A stretch of DNA of 64,000 nucleotides from Catenovulum sediminis. GTDB lineage: Bacteria; Pseudomonadota; Gammaproteobacteria; Enterobacterales; Alteromonadaceae. Where the stretch lies: the NCBI RefSeq assembly GCF_040270295.1, contig NZ_JBELOE010000270.1. One strand, given 5' to 3'. The translations under genes and the position numbers were made by a program. The notes under the pieces were generated by a model. The model was given only the letters and a program-made list of their open reading frames with translations. It did no database searches and was not told the origin of the DNA. Positions 7,955 through 17,405 of the stretch are shown piece by piece. The first letter of the stretch is position 1; the number at the start of each line of letters is the position of its first letter.

Positions 7955-9646
7955 ATGGCAGCAATAGATTTTCGTATATTTTCCGGCGGTTTATTAGACC
8001 TTCACCAACAAGAAGAAATTCGCTCGCAAGACTTAAAGTCACATATTGAGGCGATTCAATACATCCGTAAGCATGGCTGGTATAGCGAATTAGAACTCGC
8101 AGAAGAAATCAGCCAACGATTTCACACCCCTCTTTTTGATTTAAATTATTTTGATATTAAATCCATCAAGCCTGAACTGTTAAAAGAAAAATTATCAGAA
8201 AAACATAAAGTTTTACCTTTATTCTTACGTGGGCGAACGCTTTTTCTAGCAACCGTCAATCCATCCAGTGCCAGCGCACAAGAAGATTTTCAATTTAGCA
8301 CAGGCTACAACGTTGAGTATTTATGCGTAGAAGCCAGTAAGTTAAATCAAGCAATTGAAACCGCCTATGAAACAGAAGAAGGCCAGCTGGATTTAGATGA
8401 TTTTGATGAACAGGAATTAGCTGGCATTGAAGTTGGCCAAGACAAAACCGTCGAAGAAAATGAATCAATCGAAAATGACGATGCGCCGATTGTTGTCTAT
8501 ATCAACAAAATTTTACTCGACGCCATTAAGCGTGGCGCATCGGATTTACACTTCGAACCGTATGAAAAAAGCTATCGGATCCGCTTTCGTATTGATGGCA
8601 TTTTACATGAGGTTGCCTCACCGCCCGTTTCTTTGTCTACCCGCCTTGCCGCTCGATTAAAAGTGATGTCTCGGTTAGACATAGCCGAAAAGAGAAAACC
8701 GCAAGATGGTCGCATAAAACTAAAGATATCAGCTAAAAAGTCCATCGATTTCCGTGTTTCTACCCTACCAACTTTGTGGGGCGAAAAAATCGTAATGCGT
8801 ATCTTGGATTCCAGTAGCGCCATGCTGGGTATTGATGTGTTAGGTTACGAGCCAGAACAAAAAAAATTATATTTGGAAGCCTTAGAAAAACCACAAGGTA
8901 TGATTTTGGTGACGGGCCCAACAGGGAGCGGTAAAACCGTATCTTTATATACGGGTTTAAATATTTTAAACACCTCAGAAACAAATATCTCGACGGCAGA
9001 AGATCCGGTTGAAATTAACCTTGAAGGTATTAACCAGGTGCAAGTCAACCCTAAAGCTGGGTTAACCTTTGCTGAAGCATTGCGCTCATTTTTACGTCAG
9101 GATCCGGATATTGTTATGGTGGGTGAGATCCGAGATTTAGAAACGGCAGAAATAGCAATAAAAGCGGCACAAACAGGTCACCTTGTGCTTTCGACGCTGC
9201 ATACCAACTCAGCCGCTGAAACGCTCACGCGTCTTTTAAATATGGGTGTACCGAGTTTTAACATTGCCAGTTCAGTCAGCCTTATCATCGCCCAACGATT
9301 AGCTAGACGCTTATGTAAACATTGTAAAAAACCCGTTGAAGTATTGCCCACAGAGCAAGAATTATTGGATTTTGGCTTTTCAGCTGCACAATTAAAAGAT
9401 TTAACACTTTATGAACCCGTAGGTTGCGAACTCTGCTCATCTGGATACAAGGGGCGAGTCGGTATTTATGAAGTCATGCCAATCAGCGCGAACATGGCAA
9501 ATATTATTATGCGAGAAGGCAACTCAATAGAAATTGCCAAACAAGCACAACAAGAGAAAATTGCTAATTTACGCCAGTCAGGTATTAAAAAGGCGATCTC
9601 AGGCATGACCAGTTTAGGCGAAGTTAGCCGGGTCACTAGCTATTAA
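7955..9646 (+). CDS. pilB: PilB, type IV pilus extension ATPase
   Basis: Hexameric cytoplasmic ATPase that drives pilin polymerisation. 563 residues: an N-terminal GspE-like domain (about 1-150), Walker A GPTGSGKT at about 320, Asp box, Walker B region DPDIVMVGEIRD at about 383, the His box, and the zinc tetracysteine motifs CKHCKKP (about 453) and CELCSSG (about 491). The start is placed at ATG 7955 because a stop lies just upstream in frame. A stronger Shine-Dalgarno (GGAG, 7931-7934) is set for another ATG at 7942 in a different frame. Confidence 0.95.
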   Translation: MAAIDFRIFSGGLLDLHQQEEIRSQDLKSHIEAIQYIRKHGWYSELELAEEISQRFHTPLFDLNYFDIKSIKPELLKEKLSEKHKVLPLFLRGRTLFLATVNPSSASAQEDFQFSTGYNVEYLCVEASKLNQAIETAYETEEGQLDLDDFDEQELAGIEVGQDKTVEENESIENDDAPIVVYINKILLDAIKRGASDLHFEPYEKSYRIRFRIDGILHEVASPPVSLSTRLAARLKVMSRLDIAEKRKPQDGRIKLKISAKKSIDFRVSTLPTLWGEKIVMRILDSSSAMLGIDVLGYEPEQKKLYLEALEKPQGMILVTGPTGSGKTVSLYTGLNILNTSETNISTAEDPVEINLEGINQVQVNPKAGLTFAEALRSFLRQDPDIVMVGEIRDLETAEIAIKAAQTGHLVLSTLHTNSAAETLTRLLNMGVPSFNIASSVSLIIAQRLARRLCKHCKKPVEVLPTEQELLDFGFSAAQLKDLTLYEPVGCELCSSGYKGRVGIYEVMPISANMANIIMREGNSIEIAKQAQQEKIANLRQSGIKKAISGMTSLGEVSRVTSY

Positions 9647-9666
9647 TAAATCAACAAGGAAAGAAG

Positions 9667-10911
9667 ATGGCAATCTCCAAAAAAAAGAATAAAACCAAAG
9701 TTGCCCAACAAGATATTTTTATCTGGCAAGGGGTTAACCGAAAAGGGATGAAAACCGGTGGGGAGCTGGCAGCTGATAGCGCTAAAGCGGCGCGTGAGCA
9801 ATTAAAACATCAAGGTGTTAACCCAACCAAAATCAAGAAAAAACCCAAGCCATTATTTGGGAATGGTGCTAAAAAAATTGTTGCTAAAGATATTGCGGTT
9901 ATTTCACGTCAGTTGGCAACCATGTTAAATGCGGGTGTTCCTTTAGTGCAATCGGTCGAGTTAATTGCCAAGGGAAATGAAAATGCCAATATCAGACATT
10001 TATTAAATGAGGTTGGGCATGGAATTCAAGCCGGTTCGCCACTGAATGAAGTATTGCGACAACACCCCAAGTACTTCGACGACTTATATTGCGACTTAGT
10101 GATGGCCGGTGAGCAATCTGGTGCACTGGAAGGCGTTTATGACAGAATAGCAACCTATAAAGAAAAAGCCGAAGCGCTTAAATCTAAAATCAAAAAAGCG
10201 ATGACGTATCCAATTGCCGTATTATTAATCGCAGCAATTGTCACCATTATTTTATTGGTTTTTGTGGTACCTCAATTTGAACAAATCTTTAGCAGTTTTG
10301 GCGCCGAATTACCCGCATTTACACAGGCCGTCATCGGTGTTTCGAATATACTGCAGTCGCATGGACCTAAACTGTCAGCAGCTGTGATTGTTGGTGTTTT
10401 TCTATTTGTACGGGCTTACAAAAATTCGAGAAAACTCAGAGACAGGCTGGATGGTTTGTTACTCAAACTCCCCATTTTTGGCATGATATTAAATAAAGCG
10501 TCACTTGCACGCTTTTCCAGAACCTTGGCAACAACCTTTTCTGCGGGTGTCCCTTTAATTGAAGCTTTAGATTCAGCTGCTGGTGCATCCGGTAACGCCG
10601 TGTATCGCAACGCAATAATGACTATCAAAAGTGAAGTATCCGCTGGTATGCAAATGAATATAGCCATGCGCAACACAAAATTATTTCCCGACATGGTCAT
10701 ACAAATGGTACAAATAGGGGAAGAATCAGGCGCTATTGATGACATGCTGAATAAAGTTGCTAACATCTATGAGCAAGAGGTTGACGACGCTGTAGACGGC
10801 TTATCAGCCTTAATAGAGCCTATGATTATGGCAATTTTAGGTGTGGTCATTGGCGGCCTCATTATTGCGATGTATTTACCTATCTTTCAACTGGGGAAAA
10901 TCGTTAGCTAA
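9667..10911 (+). CDS. pilC: PilC, type IV pilus inner-membrane platform protein
   Basis: Polytopic inner-membrane protein that couples PilB/PilT to pilin assembly. 414 residues with the two repeated GspF domains (first around 75-195, second around 275-395) and three membrane helices, one near 175-210, one near 225-250 and one at the C-terminus. The lysine-rich N-terminus is cytoplasmic. It starts 20 bases after pilB and its stop overlaps the pilD start by one base. Confidence 0.95.
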   Translation: MAISKKKNKTKVAQQDIFIWQGVNRKGMKTGGELAADSAKAAREQLKHQGVNPTKIKKKPKPLFGNGAKKIVAKDIAVISRQLATMLNAGVPLVQSVELIAKGNENANIRHLLNEVGHGIQAGSPLNEVLRQHPKYFDDLYCDLVMAGEQSGALEGVYDRIATYKEKAEALKSKIKKAMTYPIAVLLIAAIVTIILLVFVVPQFEQIFSSFGAELPAFTQAVIGVSNILQSHGPKLSAAVIVGVFLFVRAYKNSRKLRDRLDGLLLKLPIFGMILNKASLARFSRTLATTFSAGVPLIEALDSAAGASGNAVYRNAIMTIKSEVSAGMQMNIAMRNTKLFPDMVIQMVQIGEESGAIDDMLNKVANIYEQEVDDAVDGLSALIEPMIMAILGVVIGGLIIAMYLPIFQLGKIVS

Positions 10912-11849
10912 TGGATATTTCAGCAATTATCAATGTATTTGAGCAATACCCTGTCGTTTGGTTATTGAGCATTTTGCTCTTTTCTTTGTTAGTCGGTAGT
11001 TTTTTAAATGTAGTTATTTATCGTCTGCCCGTGATGTTAGAAAATGCATGGCGCAGTGAGTGTGAAATATTGTTAGAACTACCGAGTCAACGTCCAATCA
11101 CAGATAAAAATGCAGCCTTGACACAGGATGCACAGACACAGTGTGCTGAGACTAAGCACGAAACTTTTAATTTGATCATCCCTAACTCGCACTGTCAAAA
11201 TTGTAAAAGCCCAATCAAACCTTGGTTTAACATCCCCATTTTGGGCTGGTTAATGCTGCAAGGAAAATGCGCTAATTGCGCACAAAAAATATCCGCTCGT
11301 TATCCTTTCATCGAAGCATTAACAGGTGCTTTAGGCCTGGTCGCCGCTTGGCAATTTGGTGTTAGCAGTGAAACATTATGGGCTTTAATTTTCACCTACT
11401 TTTTAATTTGTATGTGTTTTATCGACTTTGATACCATGTTATTGCCTGATCAATTAACCTTACCCTTGTTATGGTTAGGCTTATTAGCCAATTTAAATAG
11501 TACGTTTGTTGCGCTGGATGATGCTGTACTGGGTGCGCTTTTTGGCTACCTATCATTGTGGCTGGTGTTCCAGCTATTTAAACTGGTTACCGGCAAAGAA
11601 GGCATGGGCTACGGTGATTTTAAATTGTTGGCTGCGCTGGGAGCATGGATGGGCTGGCAATCCTTGTTGGTTATTATTCTAATATCGTCGATTGTTGGCG
11701 CTGTGTTAGGTATCGTATTACTCAAATTAAGAAATCAGGATCAACAACAACCGATTCCATTTGGCCCATTTTTGGTGATTGCCGGTTGGATTGCTTTTTA
11801 TTGGCGTACAGACATTATTGATTTTTACCTTAAACATTGGGTTGCCTAG
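10911..11849 (+). CDS. pilD: PilD, prepilin peptidase / N-methyltransferase
   Basis: Inner-membrane aspartyl protease that cleaves prepilin leaders and N-methylates the new end. 312 residues, about eight membrane segments. Visible: the zinc-binding pairs CQNC and CANC in the cytoplasmic loop, the first catalytic Asp in FIDFDTMLLPD and the second in GMGYGDFKLLAALG. The N-terminal insertion between the first helix and the zinc loop (residues 45-95) is a little longer than usual. TAATG overlap with pilC and TAGTG overlap with coaE. Confidence 0.95.
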   Translation: MDISAIINVFEQYPVVWLLSILLFSLLVGSFLNVVIYRLPVMLENAWRSECEILLELPSQRPITDKNAALTQDAQTQCAETKHETFNLIIPNSHCQNCKSPIKPWFNIPILGWLMLQGKCANCAQKISARYPFIEALTGALGLVAAWQFGVSSETLWALIFTYFLICMCFIDFDTMLLPDQLTLPLLWLGLLANLNSTFVALDDAVLGALFGYLSLWLVFQLFKLVTGKEGMGYGDFKLLAALGAWMGWQSLLVIILISSIVGAVLGIVLLKLRNQDQQQPIPFGPFLVIAGWIAFYWRTDIIDFYLKHWVA

Positions 11850-12454
11850 TGTCGAATTTTATTGTTGGCCTGACTGGCGGAATTGGCTCAGGCAAAAGCA
11901 CGGTCGCCCAATTTTTTGCTGACTTTGATATCAGGGTTATAGATGCGGATGTTATCGCCAGAGAAGTGGTCGCCCCCGGCAGTCCTTGTTTGCAAAAAAT
12001 TACGGATCACTTTGGTAACGCTATTCTGACCGACGAAAATAGCTTGGACAGAGACAAATTAAGGCACATAGTATTTACTCAGCCTGCTGCTAAAAATTGG
12101 CTCAATCGCTTATTACACCCCGTCATTCGCGAAAATATGCTAATGCAGTGCAAAACGGCATCTTCGCCATACTGTTTACTGGTTGTCCCTTTATTAATAG
12201 AGAATAATTTACAACATCTGGTCAACCGTATTTTAGTCTGTGACTGTCTCGAATCTACACAAATCAAACGAACCATGCTACGTGACAACAATTCGCAGGC
12301 ACTGGTTGAAAAAATTATGCATAGCCAAATAGATCGCGCTAACAGGTTAAAAGCGGCTGATGATATTGTCGATACCGAAGCAGCAATAACAGAGGTGGAA
12401 AAAAAATGTCAAATATTGCATCAATTTTATTTAAAATTAGCAAATTGTAATTGA
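11849..12454 (+). CDS. coaE: CoaE, dephospho-CoA kinase
   Basis: Phosphorylates dephospho-CoA at the 3'-hydroxyl, last step of coenzyme A synthesis. 201 residues with the P-loop GLTGGIGSGKST at the N-terminus and the DADVIAREVV motif. Start taken as GTG 11849, overlapping the pilD stop by one base; a TTG four codons earlier is a poor candidate. The pilD-coaE-zapD-yacG order is common in gammaproteobacteria. Confidence 0.94.
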   Translation: MSNFIVGLTGGIGSGKSTVAQFFADFDIRVIDADVIAREVVAPGSPCLQKITDHFGNAILTDENSLDRDKLRHIVFTQPAAKNWLNRLLHPVIRENMLMQCKTASSPYCLLVVPLLIENNLQHLVNRILVCDCLESTQIKRTMLRDNNSQALVEKIMHSQIDRANRLKAADDIVDTEAAITEVEKKCQILHQFYLKLANCN

Positions 12455-12510
12455 GTGCGTTAAGCTATTGATTAAAATTATAACAACCTAAGTCGATTAC
12501 TATTGTCGTT

Positions 12511-13257
12511 ATGACAGAAATATTGTACGAATTTCCACTAAACGAAAAAATTCGCACTTATCTGCGAATTGAAACTTTGTTAGAGCGCATTAAACAACAA
12601 TGCGGTCGCTCGGATGCATGGGCAATATTAGATTACTTAAACGGCTTATTCGCTATCCTTGATATCATTGAGCGTGGCGATTTAAAATCTGACCTGTTAA
12701 AAGATTTAGAAAAACATGAAAAGCAGCTAGTTGTTTGGGCAGAACATCCCAGTGTCAACAACAATGCACTGCAATCTTTGTTGGCCTCGGTTATTGAAAT
12801 GTCGGGTCGCCTGATGTCAAGCAGTAAACTCGGTCAAAAGTTACGAGAAGATAAATTTTTATCTTCTATTAAGCAAAGGTTTTCTATTCCCGGTGGAAAC
12901 TGCTGTTTCGACTTGCCGCATTTACATCAATGGCTCAATCAACCGGTTGAAAAAATTACCCAAGATCAAAACCGTTGGTTAGATGCATTAGATATTTTAC
13001 AAACCGTCGTTGAACTTGATCTTAAAATGATTCGTGAAAAAGCAAAATTTATGCAGTGTCAGGCAGAAGCCGGTTTGTATCAGGATTCTGTTGATAATGT
13101 TGAATTGCTGCGCATCAAGTTACCGTCGGAAAGTCCTTACTATCCCACGGTAAGTGGTCATAAAAACCGTTTTGCCATTCGTTTCATGGAAACCGATTCC
13201 GCTTTAAGTAAATCAGCCTGTCAACAAGCCTTAGGATTTCAACTCGCAACATGTTAA
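12511..13257 (+). CDS. zapD: ZapD, FtsZ-bundling cell division protein
   Basis: Cytosolic protein that cross-links FtsZ filaments at the Z-ring. 248 residues, matching ZapD (YacF) in length, with the family N-terminus ILYEFPLNEKIRTYLRIE and an internal ISRSF-like region. Neighbours coaE and yacG are the usual partners. Its last codons overlap the start of yacG by seven bases. Confidence 0.93.
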   Translation: MTEILYEFPLNEKIRTYLRIETLLERIKQQCGRSDAWAILDYLNGLFAILDIIERGDLKSDLLKDLEKHEKQLVVWAEHPSVNNNALQSLLASVIEMSGRLMSSSKLGQKLREDKFLSSIKQRFSIPGGNCCFDLPHLHQWLNQPVEKITQDQNRWLDALDILQTVVELDLKMIREKAKFMQCQAEAGLYQDSVDNVELLRIKLPSESPYYPTVSGHKNRFAIRFMETDSALSKSACQQALGFQLATC

Positions 13258-13472
13258 AAGTACAATGCCCAACCTGTGATACTCAAGTAGAATGGAAAGA
13301 AGCTAATAAATTTAAACCTTTTTGCAGCCACAGATGCAAACTGATTGATTTAGGCGAATGGGCCAGTGAATCCAATGTCATTGCTGGGCCTAGTGCCAAT
13401 GAGCTTGATCCCAGAATGGATGAGTTCGACATTGAAGCCAGCTTTCCACCTGCGGACGATTTTTTCCGTTAA
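13251..13472 (+). CDS. yacG: YacG, zinc-binding DNA gyrase inhibitor
   Basis: Small protein of 73 residues that in E. coli binds GyrB and blocks DNA binding. The four zinc-ligand cysteines are present (CPTC near the start, then FCSHRC) followed by the LIDLGEWASE motif and an acidic C-terminal tail. Overlaps zapD by seven bases, so probably translationally coupled. Confidence 0.94.
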   Translation: MLKVQCPTCDTQVEWKEANKFKPFCSHRCKLIDLGEWASESNVIAGPSANELDPRMDEFDIEASFPPADDFFR

Positions 13473-13635
13473 TACAATTTGTTCTATTTATATTTGTTAT
13501 TGTGAAATTAGGTGCAGCTAATTAAACCGCACGCTCGCTGTAGATCTCAGTGTGCATTTGCCAGCCGATCATAAAGTCATAGCACAAATAAATCTGAGTA
13601 TATGAATAAACAACAGCTTATTTCTGCTTTATGCT

Positions 13636-14502
13636 TTACTGCGCTGCATTTAATTGTAAGTAACTGAGTATAATACCGAGGAATATGATCAATCCGGCAT
13701 AGTGATTTTGCAAAAACGCGTTAAAGCAGCTTACTCTATCACGCGCACGTACTTGCCAGTAATGGTATAAAAACAGCCCCAGAGTCAATCCAACAGCTAG
13801 ATAATATGGCTGTGTTAAACCCGCTAATTGACCAATACAAAACCAACCAACAACCGTTAACAGTTGTAGCAGCAATACGGCTAACCTATCAAATCGACCA
13901 AATAAAATTGCACTCGACTTTATATTTACTTTTAAATCATCGTCGCGATCGACCATCGCATACAAAGTATCATAGGCGACTGTCCAAGCTAGGTTAGTCG
14001 CGTATAGCACCCAAACGACCAAAGGCAACTTGTTTTGTATCGCCATAAATGCCATTGGAATTGCCCAACTAAATGCGGCGCCTAAAAACACTTGTGGTAA
14101 ATGTGTATAACGCTTCATAAACGGATACAAAGCCGCTAAACCCAGAGCACCAAAAGAGAGTAAAATGGTGTTTAAGTTAAGCTGTAAAACTAGGAGAAAC
14201 GAAACAATGACCAGTGCGAAGAATAAAGTTAACGCTTGTTTGCTGGTAACCACTCCGGTTGCTAATGGTCTATTTTTCGTGCGCTCAACAAAACCGTCCA
14301 CTTTTCTATCGGCAAAGTCGTTGATAACACAACCGGCACTTCGCATTAAAACCACCCCCAAACTAAATATCAGTACAATATGCCAGTCTGGCTGTCCGTT
14401 AGCAGCAATCCATACCGCCCATAATGTGGGCCACAATAATAAATAAATGCCAATCGGTTTGTCTAAACGCGTAATCTGTATATATGCTTTTATCTTCTTC
14501 AT
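13636..14502 (-). CDS. ubiA: UbiA, 4-hydroxybenzoate octaprenyltransferase
   Basis: Inner-membrane prenyltransferase that joins the polyprenyl chain to 4-hydroxybenzoate in ubiquinone synthesis. 288 residues against 290 in E. coli, with eight or nine membrane segments and both Asp-rich motifs (INDFADRKVDG and the YDTLYAMVDRDDD segment). Start ATG at 14502 gives the conserved MKKIKAYIQITRLDKPIG start; an upstream extension overlaps ubiC. It follows ubiC by 16 bases. Confidence 0.95.
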   Translation of the reverse strand: MKKIKAYIQITRLDKPIGIYLLLWPTLWAVWIAANGQPDWHIVLIFSLGVVLMRSAGCVINDFADRKVDGFVERTKNRPLATGVVTSKQALTLFFALVIVSFLLVLQLNLNTILLSFGALGLAALYPFMKRYTHLPQVFLGAAFSWAIPMAFMAIQNKLPLVVWVLYATNLAWTVAYDTLYAMVDRDDDLKVNIKSSAILFGRFDRLAVLLLQLLTVVGWFCIGQLAGLTQPYYLAVGLTLGLFLYHYWQVRARDRVSCFNAFLQNHYAGLIIFLGIILSYLQLNAAQ

Positions 14503-14518
14503 CAATTTTGCTTTTGTA

Positions 14519-15067
14519 TTATCTATTATATAAAGGACTCGTCGGTAGAAATATTTCGGCAACTGACAAGGGTGATTGATTCAGTTCAAATATCGATCGT
14601 CGCCCATACAATTGTTTGCTCTGTAAATTGCCCTCAGACGACAGCTGGCTGGCAAATTTATATATACGGCTGGTATCCGGTATAATTGCCAGCTCAATAT
14701 TTGTACGGCGCATGTCAGGGCGCGCAAATAATGCTTCACCGAGTGGTTGTGTACCCAGCTCTGTCAAAAATAGGTTTTCTTGCGTCAAACTCGTTTTAGG
14801 TATGCAAGTATGGGCGTATACCATCGCCTGTTGATTGCATATAAGTAACACTTCTCGAACTAAATATTCAGAGCAGGAAAACACGCTATTGGTAATTTTA
14901 TTGTGGTCTGTTAGCCAACATTGCCCCAAAACCTGCACGCTAAAATTACAATACATAGATTTTAATTTAGCGGTTAACGACGCCGGATCTAATAACCAAT
15001 CCAGTACGATTTCAGGTGCATCAATTTTTGGCTGCCAATTGGCGCTATCACCAACCGGGAAAGTCAT
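14519..15067 (-). CDS. ubiC: UbiC, chorismate pyruvate-lyase
   Basis: Makes 4-hydroxybenzoate and pyruvate from chorismate, first committed step of ubiquinone synthesis. 182 residues from the chosen ATG (15067); the family core runs from EIVLDWLLDP through SEYLVREVLL, TELGTQPLGEALF and ends with the AEIFLPTSPLY motif. Sequence is divergent, so the name rests on these motifs and on ubiA directly downstream. Two further in-frame starts exist upstream (15112 and GTG 15139) but lack homology. Confidence 0.9.
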   Translation of the reverse strand: MTFPVGDSANWQPKIDAPEIVLDWLLDPASLTAKLKSMYCNFSVQVLGQCWLTDHNKITNSVFSCSEYLVREVLLICNQQAMVYAHTCIPKTSLTQENLFLTELGTQPLGEALFARPDMRRTNIELAIIPDTSRIYKFASQLSSEGNLQSKQLYGRRSIFELNQSPLSVAEIFLPTSPLYNR

Positions 15068-15250
15068 CGTCACGAATATCCCCACTATTCTAAAACAACA
15101 GAATGATATCATTTTTTTGCCCTTGATCTTACCTGCCACCTCCTATCGCAGCAAATTACTAAAATAAATTCACATTAAGCGGTTAACTATCTCGTATTTA
15201 TCACTATAATCTAAGGGTCTAGAAATCAATCGATTAGGGCTAAACCTGTA

Positions 15251-15646
15251 ATGCGCATGATAAAATTTAATGCTTTCTCTCTTTTATGTTTATTCGTCAG
15301 TAGCATGGCATTTGCCGAAGAAGACGCATTCGCTTATTTTGGCTTTGAACCAGACATTATTACCAACTACATCACAACGAAAAAGAAACCTGGATATGTC
15401 CGAATTACCGTTGAATTGATGTTAAATGATGCCTCTTATCTAGAAGTCGTTGAACATCATTCACCATTGTTACGCGATGCGATAGTTGACATACTAGGTA
15501 AAGAGCCGGAAGAAAAAATAAAATCGCTCACAGGGCGTGAAGAAGTCAGGAAATTGTGCGCAGAGAAAGTGAAATCTCTGCTGCGCAAAGAAACAGGGCA
15601 AGAGTTAATTAGAGACGTTCTATTTACCAATTATCTATATCATTAA
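15251..15646 (+). CDS. FliL-like secreted protein
   Basis: 131 residues. A signal peptide (about 1-22, cleavage after AFA) precedes a compact FliL-type domain: YFGFEPDIITNY, then YVRITVELMLND and a helix ending in a region with PLLRDAIVDILG. True FliL is an inner-membrane protein of the flagellar stator ring; here the membrane anchor is replaced by a cleavable signal and no flagellar gene is near, so the function is uncertain. It is divergent from ubiC, an arrangement I recall from other gammaproteobacteria. Its stop overlaps the glpG stop by four bases. Confidence 0.75.
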   Translation: MRMIKFNAFSLLCLFVSSMAFAEEDAFAYFGFEPDIITNYITTKKKPGYVRITVELMLNDASYLEVVEHHSPLLRDAIVDILGKEPEEKIKSLTGREEVRKLCAEKVKSLLRKETGQELIRDVLFTNYLYH

Positions 15647-16488
15647 GCCTGTGATTGAGCGGGCCGCTTTTCAATATAGGCCCATAACATACCGCTAATT
15701 AAACCGCCTAGATGCGCCCAATTCGCCATTTGCTGACCAAGGATGCCGGAAAAGCCAGCAACTAACCACAATAACATCAAAACAAAAATACCATTTGGGA
15801 TTTGTAATTGCAGTTTATTTAGTTTGGTCGCTATCCAAGCGTATCCCATTAACCCATAAACCACACCTGAAAGACCAATGAAGGCAGCATTTTCCATGGC
15901 ATACTGCAGCAAATGCGCAGTCAATGCCGTTACGCACGTTATATTGAATAACCAGTTGGCGCCTTTAATGAGTTCCAATCGGCCAGCCAACCATACCCAC
16001 CAGAATAAATTGAAGATTAAATGCATCCAATCACCATGCATCAAGGCAGGCGTAAACAATCTATATATTTCTGTAATTTCGAGCTGATTAACCGAAATTG
16101 GAAAACCGAGATATTGGTAGATCCAAGGGTGAAAGCCAATAAATTGAGCGATAAATACGACCACAATCAGCACACCAATAATACGTGTTAATATTCCGGT
16201 TTGCTGCCTAAGCGTAGCGAAAAATCCGCTACTGGTTGTTTGCTGATCAGGGGTGATATCTTCAATCTGACCTAGCTGCCAAGAGGCATCCAAAAATTTT
16301 TCATCATGCGGGTTATCGATAAATTCTTGCAGCAAATGTTGCGCATGACTCAACTGTTCTTCATACCGGATATATACATGAAAATCTGAATTTTCGGGTT
16401 GGATATGATTCTCGATATGATTCAGTTGCAGATAATCAGAAACCGCTTTAGCGGCTCGGATATCTGCAAAACGGGCTAGAAGTATCAA
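15643..16488 (-). CDS. glpG: GlpG, rhomboid intramembrane serine protease
   Basis: Cleaves membrane proteins within the bilayer. 281 residues: a cytoplasmic N-terminal domain (1-90) and six membrane helices. The catalytic Ser lies in GLSGVVYGLMGY, the His in NWAHLGGLISG, and the oxyanion HLIFNLFWW segment is in helix 2. The start is TTG at 16488, supported by alignment of the N-terminus (MILLARFADIRAAKAVSDY) with E. coli GlpG. It follows glpE by five bases. Confidence 0.94.
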   Translation of the reverse strand: MILLARFADIRAAKAVSDYLQLNHIENHIQPENSDFHVYIRYEEQLSHAQHLLQEFIDNPHDEKFLDASWQLGQIEDITPDQQTTSSGFFATLRQQTGILTRIIGVLIVVVFIAQFIGFHPWIYQYLGFPISVNQLEITEIYRLFTPALMHGDWMHLIFNLFWWVWLAGRLELIKGANWLFNITCVTALTAHLLQYAMENAAFIGLSGVVYGLMGYAWIATKLNKLQLQIPNGIFVLMLLWLVAGFSGILGQQMANWAHLGGLISGMLWAYIEKRPAQSQA

Positions 16489-16493
16489 TTTAA

Positions 16494-16814
16494 TTAATCA
16501 GCCTTAGCGAATGGAAAGCTTTTGCGCCAAGTTTCAAAACCGCCATCCATACTATACACATCTTCAAATCCTTGTTGTGCAATGTACTGTGCAGCGCCTT
16601 GGCTAGAGACCCCGTGATAACACACGACTATTACGGGCTGATCGAAATCTGCTTGCTGCATAAATTGACTTAAACTACCATTCGTTAAATGAAATGCGCC
16701 TTCAATATGACCGGCATTAAATGATTGCTCGTCTCGAATATCGACCACTTTCACATCATCTGTTGCTAATAAATCAGCGACTTTCTGACAGTCAATATGT
16801 TTAAATTCAGACAT
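16494..16814 (-). CDS. glpE: GlpE, single-domain rhodanese
   Basis: Thiosulfate:cyanide sulfurtransferase of 106 residues, one rhodanese domain. The catalytic cysteine sits in the loop VVCYHGVSSQG; DIRDEQSFNAGHIEGA is the family N-terminal motif. glpE-glpG is the standard gene pair. Confidence 0.95.
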   Translation of the reverse strand: MSEFKHIDCQKVADLLATDDVKVVDIRDEQSFNAGHIEGAFHLTNGSLSQFMQQADFDQPVIVVCYHGVSSQGAAQYIAQQGFEDVYSMDGGFETWRKSFPFAKAD

Positions 16815-16823
16815 TCGCGCTCC

Positions 16824-17405
16824 CTACTCTGCGTTGAAAGTGAGGTTAAAGGTAACGGGCACGACATAAGTAATTGAAGGTAAACCAGCTAACTCTTGTA
16901 ACTTGTTAATGCCTTCAATCAATGAGTAGTCCGCAGCGTTAATTAATACCGGTTGCAATGAGGTAACAAACAGTTGCTTGCCCTGTGTTTTGACAACAGA
17001 AACCTGAGTTTTGATTGTTTGCTGCTGACCATGCAAATCCAATTTTGCGTCTAACTCTAGTGTTTTTAATGTCCCCGTTTGCAAGCTTGCTAATAAACCG
17101 TCAGGTAATTTAAGCGAAACTACCGCAGTTTGAAATTTGCTGGTTTCAAACAAATATTGCTGCATTCGCTCGTTACGAATTGGAATATTTGTCTCAACCG
17201 AAGCCAAATCGATAGAGACAGAGCTGTTACCTTGCGCGTCAATAAAGCCCGATAAGTTTTTGAAGCGATGCGACTCAACTATTTGCGATTTTTTAACCGA
17301 TAAAAAGTTAAGCCCAGAGGCCGTATTGTCTAATGTCCAAGCTGCTAATAATTGATTGGAACAAGCCAACAAAACGCCTGTTAATAAATATTTTATAAAT
17401 TTCAT
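16824..17405 (-). CDS. YceI-family periplasmic lipid-binding-like protein
   Basis: 193 residues with a Sec signal peptide (about 1-21, ending LLAAW) and a YceI beta-barrel: TLDNTASGLNFLSVKK, HRFKNLSGFIDAQG and NERMQQYLFET are recognisable. Family members bind isoprenoids or other hydrophobic ligands in the periplasm; the ligand here is unknown. Start overlaps the cysQ stop (TAATG). Confidence 0.88.
   Translation of the reverse strand: MKFIKYLLTGVLLACSNQLLAAWTLDNTASGLNFLSVKKSQIVESHRFKNLSGFIDAQGNSSVSIDLASVETNIPIRNERMQQYLFETSKFQTAVVSLKLPDGLLASLQTGTLKTLELDAKLDLHGQQQTIKTQVSVVKTQGKQLFVTSLQPVLINAADYSLIEGINKLQELAGLPSITYVVPVTFNLTFNAE

Noticed and set aside
13500..13600. Terminator or small RNA between yacG and ubiA
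   Set aside because: Only short imperfect inverted repeats such as ATTAG/CTAAT were found, with no T-run or promoter.
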